Notes under the pieces: generated by a model | Told to the model about the DNA's origin: nothing | Database searches by the model: none | What the model saw: only the letters and a program-made list of their open reading frames with translations | Assembly: GCA_031272575.1 (NCBI GenBank) | Contig: JAISTO010000025.1 | Location: forward strand, 1-19,508 | DNA from: Treponema sp. | GTDB lineage: Bacteria > Spirochaetota > Spirochaetia > Treponematales > Breznakiellaceae | DNA length: 19,508 nt | Direction: 5' to 3' | Shown: piece after piece, positions 13,339-19,508 of the stretch | Position numbering within the stretch: position 1 is the stretch's first letter | Layout: each line of letters begins with the position of its first letter | Position numbers and translations under genes: made by a program

Positions 13339-13500
13339 CTCCGAAAAGTCAGCAATTAAGAAAGTAAACGCGAATGAACGCGAATTATCGCGAATAATAC
13401 CGCATACAATTCTTAAAATTCGCGTTCATTCGCATAATTCGGTAGCAACGAAGTTGCTACTAATTCGCGGTTAAATTCTTGAATTCTTGACTTTTCGGAG
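13339..13500 (+). repeat. MITE-like palindromic element, copy B
   Basis: Terminal inverted repeats CTCCGAAAAGTCA (13339-13351) and TGACTTTTCGGAG (13488-13500) are perfect over 13 bases and continue imperfectly inward for about 40 bases. The 162-base element is AT-rich, non-coding and matches the reverse complement of 4478-4616 along most of its length. It differs mainly by a 26-base insertion at 13442-13467. It lies between two convergent genes, where palindromes may also help terminate transcription. Confidence 0.8.
13435..13467. repeat. 19-bp hairpin insertion with 7-bp target duplication
   Basis: GTAGCAACGAAGTTGCTAC (13442-13460; 8-bp stem, GAA loop) is flanked by TAATTCG on both sides (13435-13441 and 13461-13467). 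Copy A has only one such heptamer (its complement CGAATTA at 4511-4517) and no hairpin at the corresponding place. The comparison indicates insertion of a tiny palindrome with duplication of its target. Confidence 0.7.
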
Positions 13501-13524
13501 TAGACTCGAGTTTCAATGAACACG

Positions 13525-13549
13525 AAAAAGCGGTTTTTGCGCCGCCGCT
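13525..13549 (-). terminator. weak terminator candidate after hisD
   Basis: Reading the minus strand about 30 bases after the hisD stop, AGCGG and CCGCT enclose an 11-base loop and are followed by a run of T (plus-strand A-run at 13525-13529). A second small hairpin, CGGAC-AAA-GTCCG (13555-13567), lies just before it. The stems are short, so confidence is low. Confidence 0.3.
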
Positions 13550-13577
13550 GCTTGCGGACAAAGTCCGTCTGGAGTTT

Positions 13578-14849
13578 TTAGAGCCGCGCCCGCAGAGACT
13601 CCCCGTGGGCCGCGAGCCCTTCCGCGGCCGCGAGGGTGAGGGCCGGCGGGGCAAGTACCCGCAGGGCCTCAGGCGGCAGGTACTGAAAGAACTGCGGGCG
13701 AAGGAAGGCCGCGACGGAGAGCCCGCCGGAAAAACGAGCCGCGCCCCCGGTGGGGAGCACATGGTTCGTGCCGGAGACAAAGTCCCCTATGGGCACCGGC
13801 GCGGCATAGCCCCCGAAGAGCGAGCCGTAGTGCCTGAGCCCCCCCGCAATGCGCCGCGCGGCGTCATGGGCAACCTGTAGTTCTATGTGCTCCGGGGCCA
13901 TGTCGTTCGCAAAGGCGATCGCGTCCTCGAGGGTATCCGCCAGGAGGAGCGCGCCGTGCGCGGCCCAGGCCGCGCGGGCGGTCTTGCCGGTGGGGAGGGC
14001 CTCGAGCAGGGCCTCGAGCGCCGCGGACACGGCTTCGATGAAGGGCCGATCCAGCGCGACCAGCACCGCGCGCGCGTCAGGGTCGTGCTCGGCCTGTGCA
14101 GCCAGGTCCGCGGCGACGGCCCGGGGGTCCGCGCCCCCATCCGCGATGATCAGCACCTCGCTGGGGCCCGCAAGCCCGTCGATGCCCACATCCCCCTGCA
14201 CCTGCCGTTTCGCCTCGGTGACGAACCGGTTGCCCGGCCCCACGATAAGGTCGACTTTGCGGACCGCGCCGGCCCCGTACGCAAAGGCCGCGATCGCCTG
14301 CGCCCCCCCCATGCAGTAAACCTCGTCCGCGCCGGCGATGTCCAGCGCGGCAAGCACGGCCGGGTGTATACCCCCATCCGCGGAGGGGGGGGAGCAGGCC
14401 GCGACCCGCGCCACGCCCGCCGCCTTCGCGGTGAGCACCGTCATGAGGGCGGAACTGGGGAGCGGGTAGCGCCCCCCCGGCACATAGCAGCCGGCGCGGT
14501 CAACAGGGACGAAGCGATGCCCCACCACGAGCCCGGGAACTTCCGCGTCAGCGTAAGACAGGTCATGCAGGCAGGCGCGCTGGCGCTCCGCGAAGGCCCG
14601 TATGCGCCCCGCGGCGAAGCGGATCGCCTCGAGCGTGGCGCTGTCCACGCGGCGCGCGGCATCGCGCAGCGCCCGCGCCTCGACCCGCACGGTGCTGAGC
14701 GCCGCATGGTCGAAGCGCGCGGCGTAGTCGAGCAGCGCGGCCTCGCCCCGGGTGCGCACATCCGCGATGATGCGCCCCACCGCGGCGGCGGTCTCCGAGT
14801 CGCGGCTCTGCGGCGCGGCAGCCCCCGCCTTTATCGTCGTAAGCGGCAT
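13578..14849 (-). CDS. hisD: histidinol dehydrogenase HisD
   Basis: Zinc-dependent enzyme that oxidises L-histidinol to L-histidine with two NAD+, the last step of histidine synthesis, in the cytosol. The 423-residue length is normal for the family. Visible signatures are GCYVPGGRYPLPSSALM, CMGGAQAIAAFAYG, VGPGNRFVTEAKRQVQGDVG and LAGPSEVLIIAD. The zinc and substrate residues known from the E. coli enzyme all have counterparts: Gln252 and His255 (AQAEHD), Glu320 and His321 (APEHIEL), Asp356 and His363 (GDFVSGTNH), Glu410 and His415 (EGLAAH). This argues for a true HisD rather than a HisD-like dehydrogenase of other substrates. Its ATG overlaps the TAA of efp (TAATG), so the two are probably cotranscribed and translationally coupled; no other his genes are in the window. 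Confidence 0.95.
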   Translation of the reverse strand: MPLTTIKAGAAAPQSRDSETAAAVGRIIADVRTRGEAALLDYAARFDHAALSTVRVEARALRDAARRVDSATLEAIRFAAGRIRAFAERQRACLHDLSYADAEVPGLVVGHRFVPVDRAGCYVPGGRYPLPSSALMTVLTAKAAGVARVAACSPPSADGGIHPAVLAALDIAGADEVYCMGGAQAIAAFAYGAGAVRKVDLIVGPGNRFVTEAKRQVQGDVGIDGLAGPSEVLIIADGGADPRAVAADLAAQAEHDPDARAVLVALDRPFIEAVSAALEALLEALPTGKTARAAWAAHGALLLADTLEDAIAFANDMAPEHIELQVAHDAARRIAGGLRHYGSLFGGYAAPVPIGDFVSGTNHVLPTGGAARFSGGLSVAAFLRPQFFQYLPPEALRVLAPPALTLAAAEGLAAHGESLRARL

Positions 14850-15412
14850 TAACCGTTGACTCGTTCCACGTACTCGTTCGTCTCGGTGTTCACGAGGATT
14901 TTTTCACCCTGCTTGATGAAGAGGGGCACGCGCACCGTAAGGCCCGTTTCCGTGGTGACCGGCTTGGTCGCGCCGGACACCGTGTCCCCTTTCACGTAGT
15001 TTTCGGACTCCGCGACCGTAAAGACGACCTTGTAGGGAACGCGGATGTCGATCACCTTGCCCTCCCAGATCGTGAGTTCGTAGGACTCGCCCTCCTGCAG
15101 GTAGAACTTCTTGTCGGGCATTTCCTGCACCGCTACCTCGTACTGGTCGTAGTTTTCGTTATCCATAAAATGATAACTATCCTGATCCGCGTACTGGTAC
15201 TGACAGGTCTTTAAGTCGACCTCCGCGTCCTCTACCTCCTGCTGGGTCGGAATCGTCAGCGAGAGCACAGAGCCGTCCTTTATGCTCTTCATTTTGACAC
15301 GGGCAATGGCAGTCCCCTTGCCCGGATTGTGGAACTCGCGCTCCACCACAAGGAACGGCTGCCCCTTTTGCAACAGGCAGGTCCCTTTCACAATTTCTCC
15401 ACCTCGAATCAT
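14849..15412 (-). CDS. efp: translation elongation factor P
   Basis: EF-P binds between the ribosomal P and E sites and relieves stalling at consecutive prolines. At 187 residues it has the usual three-domain length. The N-terminal KOW-like domain begins MIRGGEIVKGTCLLQKGQPF; the loop HNPGKGTAIARVK carries Lys32, equivalent to the E. coli Lys34 that is beta-lysylated, so an EpmA/EpmB-type modification would be possible (the modifying genes are not here). The middle and C-terminal OB-like domains are visible through TIWEGKVIDIRVPYKVVFTV, VSGATKPVTTETGLTVRVPL and FIKQGEKILVNTETNEYVER. The start at 15412 has AAGGAG six bases upstream. It precedes and overlaps hisD. Confidence 0.96.
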   Translation of the reverse strand: MIRGGEIVKGTCLLQKGQPFLVVEREFHNPGKGTAIARVKMKSIKDGSVLSLTIPTQQEVEDAEVDLKTCQYQYADQDSYHFMDNENYDQYEVAVQEMPDKKFYLQEGESYELTIWEGKVIDIRVPYKVVFTVAESENYVKGDTVSGATKPVTTETGLTVRVPLFIKQGEKILVNTETNEYVERVNG

Positions 15413-15430
15413 GGTGTTCTCCTTGAGGCG

Positions 15431-15459
15431 AGTATAGCATGAAAGCGATTTTTATGGAA
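15431..15459 (-). promoter_or_regulatory. promoter of efp-hisD
   Basis: On the minus strand, TATACT (plus 15431-15436) is a near-consensus -10 about 20 bases before the efp start. Seventeen bases further upstream lies TTCCAT (plus 15454-15459), a poor -35 with only three matching positions. The -10 word is the same as in the M48 promoter. Confidence 0.45.
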
Positions 15460-15507
15460 GGGGGCGCGGGGGCGCGGCAAGCGTGGCAAAAACAACAAGA
15501 CGGCGTT

Positions 15508-16173
15508 TCATTCTTTCACCGCCTTAAAAGCGCCCAGCAATGCGCCAAACGATTGTATGTGCCTGGTCTCCTCAAAGCGCTTTTTAATTTGACTAAAATA
15601 CGAGCCTTCGGTTATCGCGTCCGGCCGGGATTTTACATACAAAGCGCCCGGATACCAATCGCGGAGCATGGCCCGCAGATACCGAAACGCAAACTGCGCC
15701 CGGTTCATATCTTTGTAGGGCGGCAAAAGTTCCGTATCTGAAGTACGCACATCAAAAAACCGTTTGTATTCAAGCAAGACAGCGTCCTGCGCATTTTTAC
15801 GGCAGGCTTGGCGATTTCCAAGCGCCCATGTTTCAAGACAAAAGTGTTGCACAATGATTTTGTATTGCGCATTGTGCAGTTTGCCATCAAGGAGTTCTTT
15901 AATTTCATCATACTTTGCCTTGCAGGACATATCTTCAGAATCGACGCCTACCACAAGGCAGTCGAAATTGCCGCAAGAGTTCATATCCGCAATCGCATTC
16001 TCGATGATGCCAAGGTAATTGGGATATCCATCCCCGGAAACCAGGTAGAAAGAATTATCCCGCGTATCAGCCAAATCGTAAATCTGGACAAGGTTTGCAT
16101 TCACCAGCGGTATCCACTTGGGATACACCTTTTTCTCGGAAGCGGCGCCTTCGACAACGATGTAGTATCGCAC
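15508..16173 (-). CDS. TOPRIM-like protein (RloB/DUF4276- or DUF4435-like), partner of the AAA ATPase
   Basis: A 221-residue protein starting at GTG 16173, one base after the ATPase stop (TAAGGTG) with GGGAG upstream; an in-frame start at 16221 would overlap the ATPase gene and lacks a better site. The N-terminus RYYIVVEGAASEKKVYPKW has the Glu8 of a TOPRIM-type EG..SE motif, and the strand FDCLVVGVDSED (Asp78, Glu80, Asp81) supplies the acidic cluster expected for metal binding. The later HFCLETWALGN segment resembles the conserved Trp-containing helix of RloB-like proteins. TOPRIM proteins cut or re-join nucleic acid with metal ions; paired with an ATPase, as in OLD/Gabija/PARIS-type systems, they act in phage defence. 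The specific family is uncertain. The block is AT-richer than its neighbours, suggesting transfer. Confidence 0.7.
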   Translation of the reverse strand: MRYYIVVEGAASEKKVYPKWIPLVNANLVQIYDLADTRDNSFYLVSGDGYPNYLGIIENAIADMNSCGNFDCLVVGVDSEDMSCKAKYDEIKELLDGKLHNAQYKIIVQHFCLETWALGNRQACRKNAQDAVLLEYKRFFDVRTSDTELLPPYKDMNRAQFAFRYLRAMLRDWYPGALYVKSRPDAITEGSYFSQIKKRFEETRHIQSFGALLGAFKAVKE

Positions 16174-16174
16174 C

Positions 16175-17338
16175 TTACGCTCCCGCCCCGTTATACAACG
16201 GGTCGTTGATAAGTTGCACAAAATGATCCTGCCGCGAGCGCGAGTATTTTTCTTTCAGGTCTTTCCCGTCGGTAATATGCACGTGCATACCTTCCCGGTG
16301 AAACACCTTCCACGATTCGATGGGAATGTTGTTGATGATATACGGGTGATGGCTCGTAATGATGAACTGGCATTTCTCGTTTATGTTGTCTATCAAGTCA
16401 GGCAAAAAATTGATGGCACTCACACCAAGAGAGTTTTCGTATTCGTCAATAAGCAGAATACCGCCCTCTTGCAGAAGCACCGTATCCAGTATCAGCAAAA
16501 AGAGTTTCTGCATACCGGAGGAAAGATCGTGAGTGGCAATCCACTGGTCAATCCCGCGTTCGTTGATGCAAAAAACGTGAGTGTTCAAAGCGCCCTGAAA
16601 ATTCGGCAAAACATTTATGAGGTTTTGTATGCCGGCATCAACAATAATGGGGAACGCCATTTTGATAAGGCTGATCACCTTGCTGTAGTCGCTGGGAGAG
16701 AGAATATTCAGGCAGTACATTTTGTTGTGAAAATCCATAGGCTCAACCGCCAAATCGCCAATGTTCTTTATATGCGGGGGGATAGCCGCGTTTTGAGTGT
16801 TGGAAACGACCGTTCCAATCTGAAAATTTCGCCGCAGTTCATTATCGTAGAATCGGCGGGCAATGACTTTCCTCATGCTATTTCGCAGCGGAAGTATATC
16901 ATCATCATCAAGTAGCGCAAAACAAGTCTGGTCGGAACTCAGTTTCGGCATCGGGGATCCTTTCCAACGAATTAAATCCTTTTTACGCTCGAAGAGTACT
17001 TCTCCCTTGTGTGTCAGAATCTCATTTTCAATGCTTAGCTTCTGCTGTGACTTTGCAGACTGCGAAACCTCCAGTTGGTATCTGTAGACTTCTTCATTGC
17101 TTTCAAAATCCACATCCCACTTGCCCGGGAATAAGAGTTTGCTCGTAACAAGCAGACCGTTTACCACGGTTTTATTGTCCCCGACCAGTTGCTTGAAAAA
17201 GTTGTCGATGGTGTTGACAAAACGGCTTTTCCCCGTGCCGGAGTCCCCCACGATGAGGTTCACTCTGGAAAAAGTGGTCTCGTCAAAAGAGAAATCGTCC
17301 CTCGCAGGAGGGGAAAGTTTGTATCGTTTAAGGTTCAT
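16175..17338 (-). CDS. AAA family (ABC-type, AAA_21/AAA_15-like) ATPase
   Basis: A 387-residue ATPase of the OLD/RecF/SMC-like group. Walker A is GDSGTGKS (31-38), the ABC signature LSSGMQK (272-278), Walker B ILLIDE (294-299) followed by YENSLG, and the switch histidine lies in ITSHHPYIIN (329-331). A mostly beta/alpha insert of about 230 residues separates Walker A from the signature; no nuclease domain is fused. Such stand-alone ATPases typically regulate a neighbouring effector, here the TOPRIM-like gene whose GTG follows one base later, so the two form a tightly coupled operon. The ATG at 17338 has AGGCGG close by, a short spacing. Base composition is AT-richer than the surrounding genes, consistent with acquisition between efp and the transglutaminase gene. 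Target and trigger unknown. Confidence 0.88.
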   Translation of the reverse strand: MNLKRYKLSPPARDDFSFDETTFSRVNLIVGDSGTGKSRFVNTIDNFFKQLVGDNKTVVNGLLVTSKLLFPGKWDVDFESNEEVYRYQLEVSQSAKSQQKLSIENEILTHKGEVLFERKKDLIRWKGSPMPKLSSDQTCFALLDDDDILPLRNSMRKVIARRFYDNELRRNFQIGTVVSNTQNAAIPPHIKNIGDLAVEPMDFHNKMYCLNILSPSDYSKVISLIKMAFPIIVDAGIQNLINVLPNFQGALNTHVFCINERGIDQWIATHDLSSGMQKLFLLILDTVLLQEGGILLIDEYENSLGVSAINFLPDLIDNINEKCQFIITSHHPYIINNIPIESWKVFHREGMHVHITDGKDLKEKYSRSRQDHFVQLINDPLYNGAGA

Positions 17339-17363
17339 TTCCGCCTACACCCTTCATTTTGAC

Positions 17364-17393
17364 AGTTTACCATATATTATCGGATTGATTCAA
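17364..17393 (-). promoter_or_regulatory. possible promoter of the ATPase/TOPRIM pair
   Basis: The short gap 17339-17389 is markedly AT-rich. On the minus strand TTGAAT (plus 17388-17393, overlapping the stop of the upstream gene) and TAAACT (plus 17364-17369) are 18 bases apart. Alternative -10 words (TAATAT, TATATG) lie nearer but at poor spacing. A nine-codon frame beginning at an ATG upstream overlaps the ATPase start; its meaning is unclear. Confidence 0.4.
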
Positions 17394-19033
17394 TACACCC
17401 CCGTGATCGTCACGTCGCTCCAGAGGGAGGAGTAGGCTTCGAGGCCGCCGGTGGCTTCTTCCCAGAGGCTTTGGAGCGCGTAGTCGCGGGGGCGGCCCGC
17501 GACGCGGCCGCGGGGGTCCATGCGGGAGAGTTCCGCGAAGCCGCGGGAGAAGGCGATGCGCTGGTTGTCTATGCTGCAGAAGTAGTACGCGGCGTGGTCG
17601 TCGCGGGGGCGGAAGCCGTCGGGGACGGCGCCCGCACCGAAGGCGGGGTCGACGGGGAGCCAGCCCGCGCCGTCGAGCCAGAACTCGGCCCAGTAGTGGC
17701 GGCTTGTCTCCTGCTTGCGGTTGACGATGACGCCGGCGATGGGGACGGCGGGGATGCCTGAGGCGCGGGCGAGGGCGCAGAAGAGCAGGCTGGCACGGAA
17801 ACTGTCGCAGGAGCGCTCGCGGAGGCCCTCGAGCGCGCCGCCGTCGAGGGGCTCGGCCTGCAGGTGGGCCTCGCGGAGGAACCACTCGTAGAGGAGGCGC
17901 GCCTTGTGGTAGGGGTTCCGCTCGCGGCCCGTTATCGCGGCGGCGAGGCTGCGCACCTCGCGGTGGTCCGCGGGGACCAGGGGGCTTGCCCCGGTGTAGA
18001 GGCGCGCCTGGGGGGAGTCCTCGCCCGCGCGGATGGCCTCCGGGCGGAGCGCGGTTTCGACCGCGTACACGTCCGCGACAAAGGCGCGGGTGACGGTTTT
18101 GGTCTCGCGGGGGGCCAGGTCGGCAAACTGAAAGATGTCGACCCCCCGGTAGTCTTTGGCGAAGGGGCTGCGGTTTTCGGAGAGGACCCGCGCCCCGCGC
18201 TGGGAGGCGGAGAGCACCGGCTTCGGGACCCACAGGTAGAGCGCGTTGGGGCGCGCGGCCGCCTGCACCTGCACATTCACCGCGCAGGTGAAGGTGTAAC
18301 TGCGTTTCTCTTTAAAGACCTTGGAGCCTATCCTGCGGCTCAGTTCAAAAAACAGGGGATTGGACACGCCCCTTTCGGTTTTTACATGGACATTCCCGCT
18401 TGCCGCGCCGTCCGGCACCCGCACCCGAATCTCGTGATCCGACCAGTACTCGCAGCCCCCCTCGTTCACCTCGACCGTCTCCGGCGCCTGGCCCTCGCGC
18501 GCCGCGCCCCCCTCCTGCGCCCACGCAAAGAGGACGGCCCCGCTCTCGCGCGAGGCCCCGAAGTTGAGCCCCCGCAGCGTCACGAGCGCGCCTACCCCGG
18601 CGGACACGGGGTCCACGGACTCGATGCGCGGCTCCGCCGAATGCTCCGCCGCCTGCACGAGCGTGGGCATCATGCGGAGGTCGGAAAAGAGCGCCCCGTT
18701 GCTTTTGCCTCGGGGGGTATGCACGAACACGAGCCCCGGCTCCCCGAACTCAGGGGTCTTTACCCGTATCAGGGTATCGCTCCACTGGAGGTACGAGGAA
18801 GCGGTCGGCGGCGTCCCCCCAATGCTGACGAAACTTTCCCCCTGCTCGTCCCCGAAAGCCTCCCCCTGTATAGTGAGTACATCCCCCATCATGCCGATGT
18901 GCGGACTCAGCGAAGTGAGGGTGGGCGGGGGCTTGGTACAGGCGAGGAGGGCAGCGAGCAGGATAGGGAATAGGGAATAGAGAGTAGGGAGTAGGGAGTG
19001 TGGGAGCGGCGCCGTCACTCCGCGGCCGGGCAT
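17390..19033 (-). CDS. lipoprotein with two IPT/TIG domains and a transglutaminase-like domain
   Basis: A 547-residue lipoprotein if started at ATG 19033, which gives a signal peptide ending LLAALLAC (Cys32). An ATG at 19084 is possible; starts further upstream would read through heptamer repeats and the neighbouring gene. Residues ~35-115 and ~136-230 are TIG-like immunoglobulin folds (TLTSLSPHIGMMGDVLTIQG; RIESVDPVSAGVGALVTLRG). A beta-rich region follows, then a transglutaminase core with the triad Cys409 (RSCDSF), His446 (SRHYWAEFWL) and Asp462 (PVDPAFG). Papain-fold domains of this type act as proteases or amide-bond hydrolases as well as cross-linkers, so the reaction is not fixed. The hydrophobic part of the signal peptide is encoded by heptamer repeats (18964-18998). 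Predicted envelope-attached and facing the periplasm. Confidence 0.85.
   Translation of the reverse strand: MPGRGVTAPLPHSLLPTLYSLFPILLAALLACTKPPPTLTSLSPHIGMMGDVLTIQGEAFGDEQGESFVSIGGTPPTASSYLQWSDTLIRVKTPEFGEPGLVFVHTPRGKSNGALFSDLRMMPTLVQAAEHSAEPRIESVDPVSAGVGALVTLRGLNFGASRESGAVLFAWAQEGGAAREGQAPETVEVNEGGCEYWSDHEIRVRVPDGAASGNVHVKTERGVSNPLFFELSRRIGSKVFKEKRSYTFTCAVNVQVQAAARPNALYLWVPKPVLSASQRGARVLSENRSPFAKDYRGVDIFQFADLAPRETKTVTRAFVADVYAVETALRPEAIRAGEDSPQARLYTGASPLVPADHREVRSLAAAITGRERNPYHKARLLYEWFLREAHLQAEPLDGGALEGLRERSCDSFRASLLFCALARASGIPAVPIAGVIVNRKQETSRHYWAEFWLDGAGWLPVDPAFGAGAVPDGFRPRDDHAAYYFCSIDNQRIAFSRGFAELSRMDPRGRVAGRPRDYALQSLWEEATGGLEAYSSLWSDVTITGVY
18964..18998. repeat. heptanucleotide array encoding part of a signal peptide
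   Basis: Five tandem heptamers (TAGGGAA twice, TAGAGAG, TAGGGAG twice) occupy 18964-18998. On the minus strand they encode the SLLPTLYSLFPI part of the transglutaminase lipoprotein signal peptide. Confidence 0.8.
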
Positions 19034-19090
19034 CCCGTCACCATGCCCCCTCCCTACCCTCCCCAGAGGGGAGGAATAGGACATCACGTC

Positions 19091-19125
19091 CAAGTCCCAA
19101 GTCCCAAGTCCCAAATCCCTATCCC
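19091..19125. repeat. heptanucleotide array upstream of the transglutaminase gene
   Basis: CAAGTCC three times, CAAATCC and CTATCCC are consecutive heptamers, followed by a C-run and further CACTCCC-type words up to about 19150. The array fills the ~120-base gap between the right-edge gene and the transglutaminase gene, and no convincing promoter is visible within it. Confidence 0.75.
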
Positions 19126-19155
19126 CCCCCCACTCCCCACTCCCTACCCTCCCCC

Positions 19156-19508
19156 TCACTCGAGTTCCTCCTCTTCGTAGCGGCGCAGGACTACCCGCAT
19201 CTCGATCATGGGCTCGGCGCCGTCTTCGGCGGGGCCCAGGGGGAGGAAGCGGACCTCTTCGCCGAAACTGAGGGGGATCGTTTGGAATGCGGTTTGATAG
19301 TCGATGCCCTTGCCGGGGGCCTCGAGCCAGATCTGGCCCTGCGCCACGAGCAGTTGTTCGCCCGAGGGCCGGCAAAAGGGGGTAAATTGCACCGCGATGA
19401 TGATGTTCGCGCCCACGAGTTTCAGGCTGACCGCGCGGCCCGGGAGGGTTACCTGCGAGTTGACCGAGTGCCAGATTTCGCTTTCGTCCCCCCGCGCGAT
19501 TTCGCCCG
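19156..19508 (-). CDS. C-terminal part of an unrecognised beta-rich protein (start outside window)
   Basis: The minus-strand frame is open from the right edge to a TGA at 19156-19158, giving about 117 residues; an internal GTG at 19416 is unlikely to be the start because conserved-looking sequence continues upstream (EIWHSVNSQVTLPGRAVSLK). The segment alternates hydrophobic strands (GANIIIAVQFTPF; EQLLVAQGQIWL; FQTIPLSFGEEVRFLPLG) and ends in an acidic tail (RRYEEEELE). No motif lets me assign a family. It is upstream of, and may be cotranscribed with, the transglutaminase lipoprotein gene, about 120 bases away across heptamer repeats. Confidence 0.65.
   Translation of the reverse strand, partial: GEIARGDESEIWHSVNSQVTLPGRAVSLKLVGANIIIAVQFTPFCRPSGEQLLVAQGQIWLEAPGKGIDYQTAFQTIPLSFGEEVRFLPLGPAEDGAEPMIEMRVVLRRYEEEELE

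Noticed and set aside
13156..13359. 67-codon open frame downstream of the PPC lipoprotein
   Set aside because: It overlaps the end of that gene in another frame, has no ribosome site and ends inside the MITE-like element. At best it is a decayed fragment.
13887..14852. 321-codon plus-strand frame opposite hisD
   Set aside because: It mirrors hisD, which has complete catalytic motifs; the antisense product is Arg/Gly/Ala-rich with no domain.

Overview
This window most likely comes from a GC-rich, Treponema-like spirochaete. Three observations support that, all from family recall rather than a database search. GroEL is close in wording to treponemal GroEL and stands alone without groES. A giant SpiroCoCo-type coiled-coil protein lies directly upstream of it. 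The rest is rich in relaxed-lipobox lipoproteins and small palindromic and heptameric repeats. Most genes are clearly GC-rich; a two-gene block at 15508-17338 is visibly AT-richer.

Layout. 1-2568 is the 3' part of the coiled-coil gene. 2598-4356 is groEL with its own promoter and a structured leader, closed by a hairpin terminator. 4417-4935 is gene-free and packed with nested palindromic elements and a 24-bp tandem array. 4936-6183 (minus) is a secreted SH3-M48 metalloprotease. A divergent promoter region with heptamer arrays follows. From 6332 to 13181 a plus-strand operon encodes five exported proteins: a CsgG/LpoB-like lipoprotein whose start is separated by an 11-C tract, a CsgG/LpoB-like protein fused to a DUF1566 (C-type-lectin-like) domain, an LPP20-type lipoprotein, an 866-residue protein ending in a probable outer-membrane barrel, and a lipoprotein with a PPC-like domain. 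13182-13577 is a convergent, gene-poor stretch holding a second copy of a MITE-like element. On the minus strand lie hisD and efp (overlapping), then an AAA/ABC-type ATPase with a TOPRIM-like partner, then a TIG-TIG-transglutaminase lipoprotein, and the 3' end of an unrecognised gene at the right edge.

How the genes may work together. The plus-strand operon looks like a cell-envelope assembly: lipid-anchored and periplasmic CsgG/LpoB-like modules, an LPP20 partner, and a barrel joined to a periplasmic coiled coil by fourteen pentapeptide repeats. Its DUF1566 protein has a C-terminus that resembles the variable region of diversity-generating retroelement targets, and its first gene may be switched by slippage in a C-tract. 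The ATPase/TOPRIM pair is a candidate defence module, by analogy with OLD/Gabija/PARIS-type pairs. The remaining genes are housekeeping or unassigned.

The strongest leads are the candidate variable region, the C-tract frameshift, the ATPase/TOPRIM pair, and a 19-bp hairpin inserted with a 7-bp duplication inside one repeat copy. All family assignments were made by eye.
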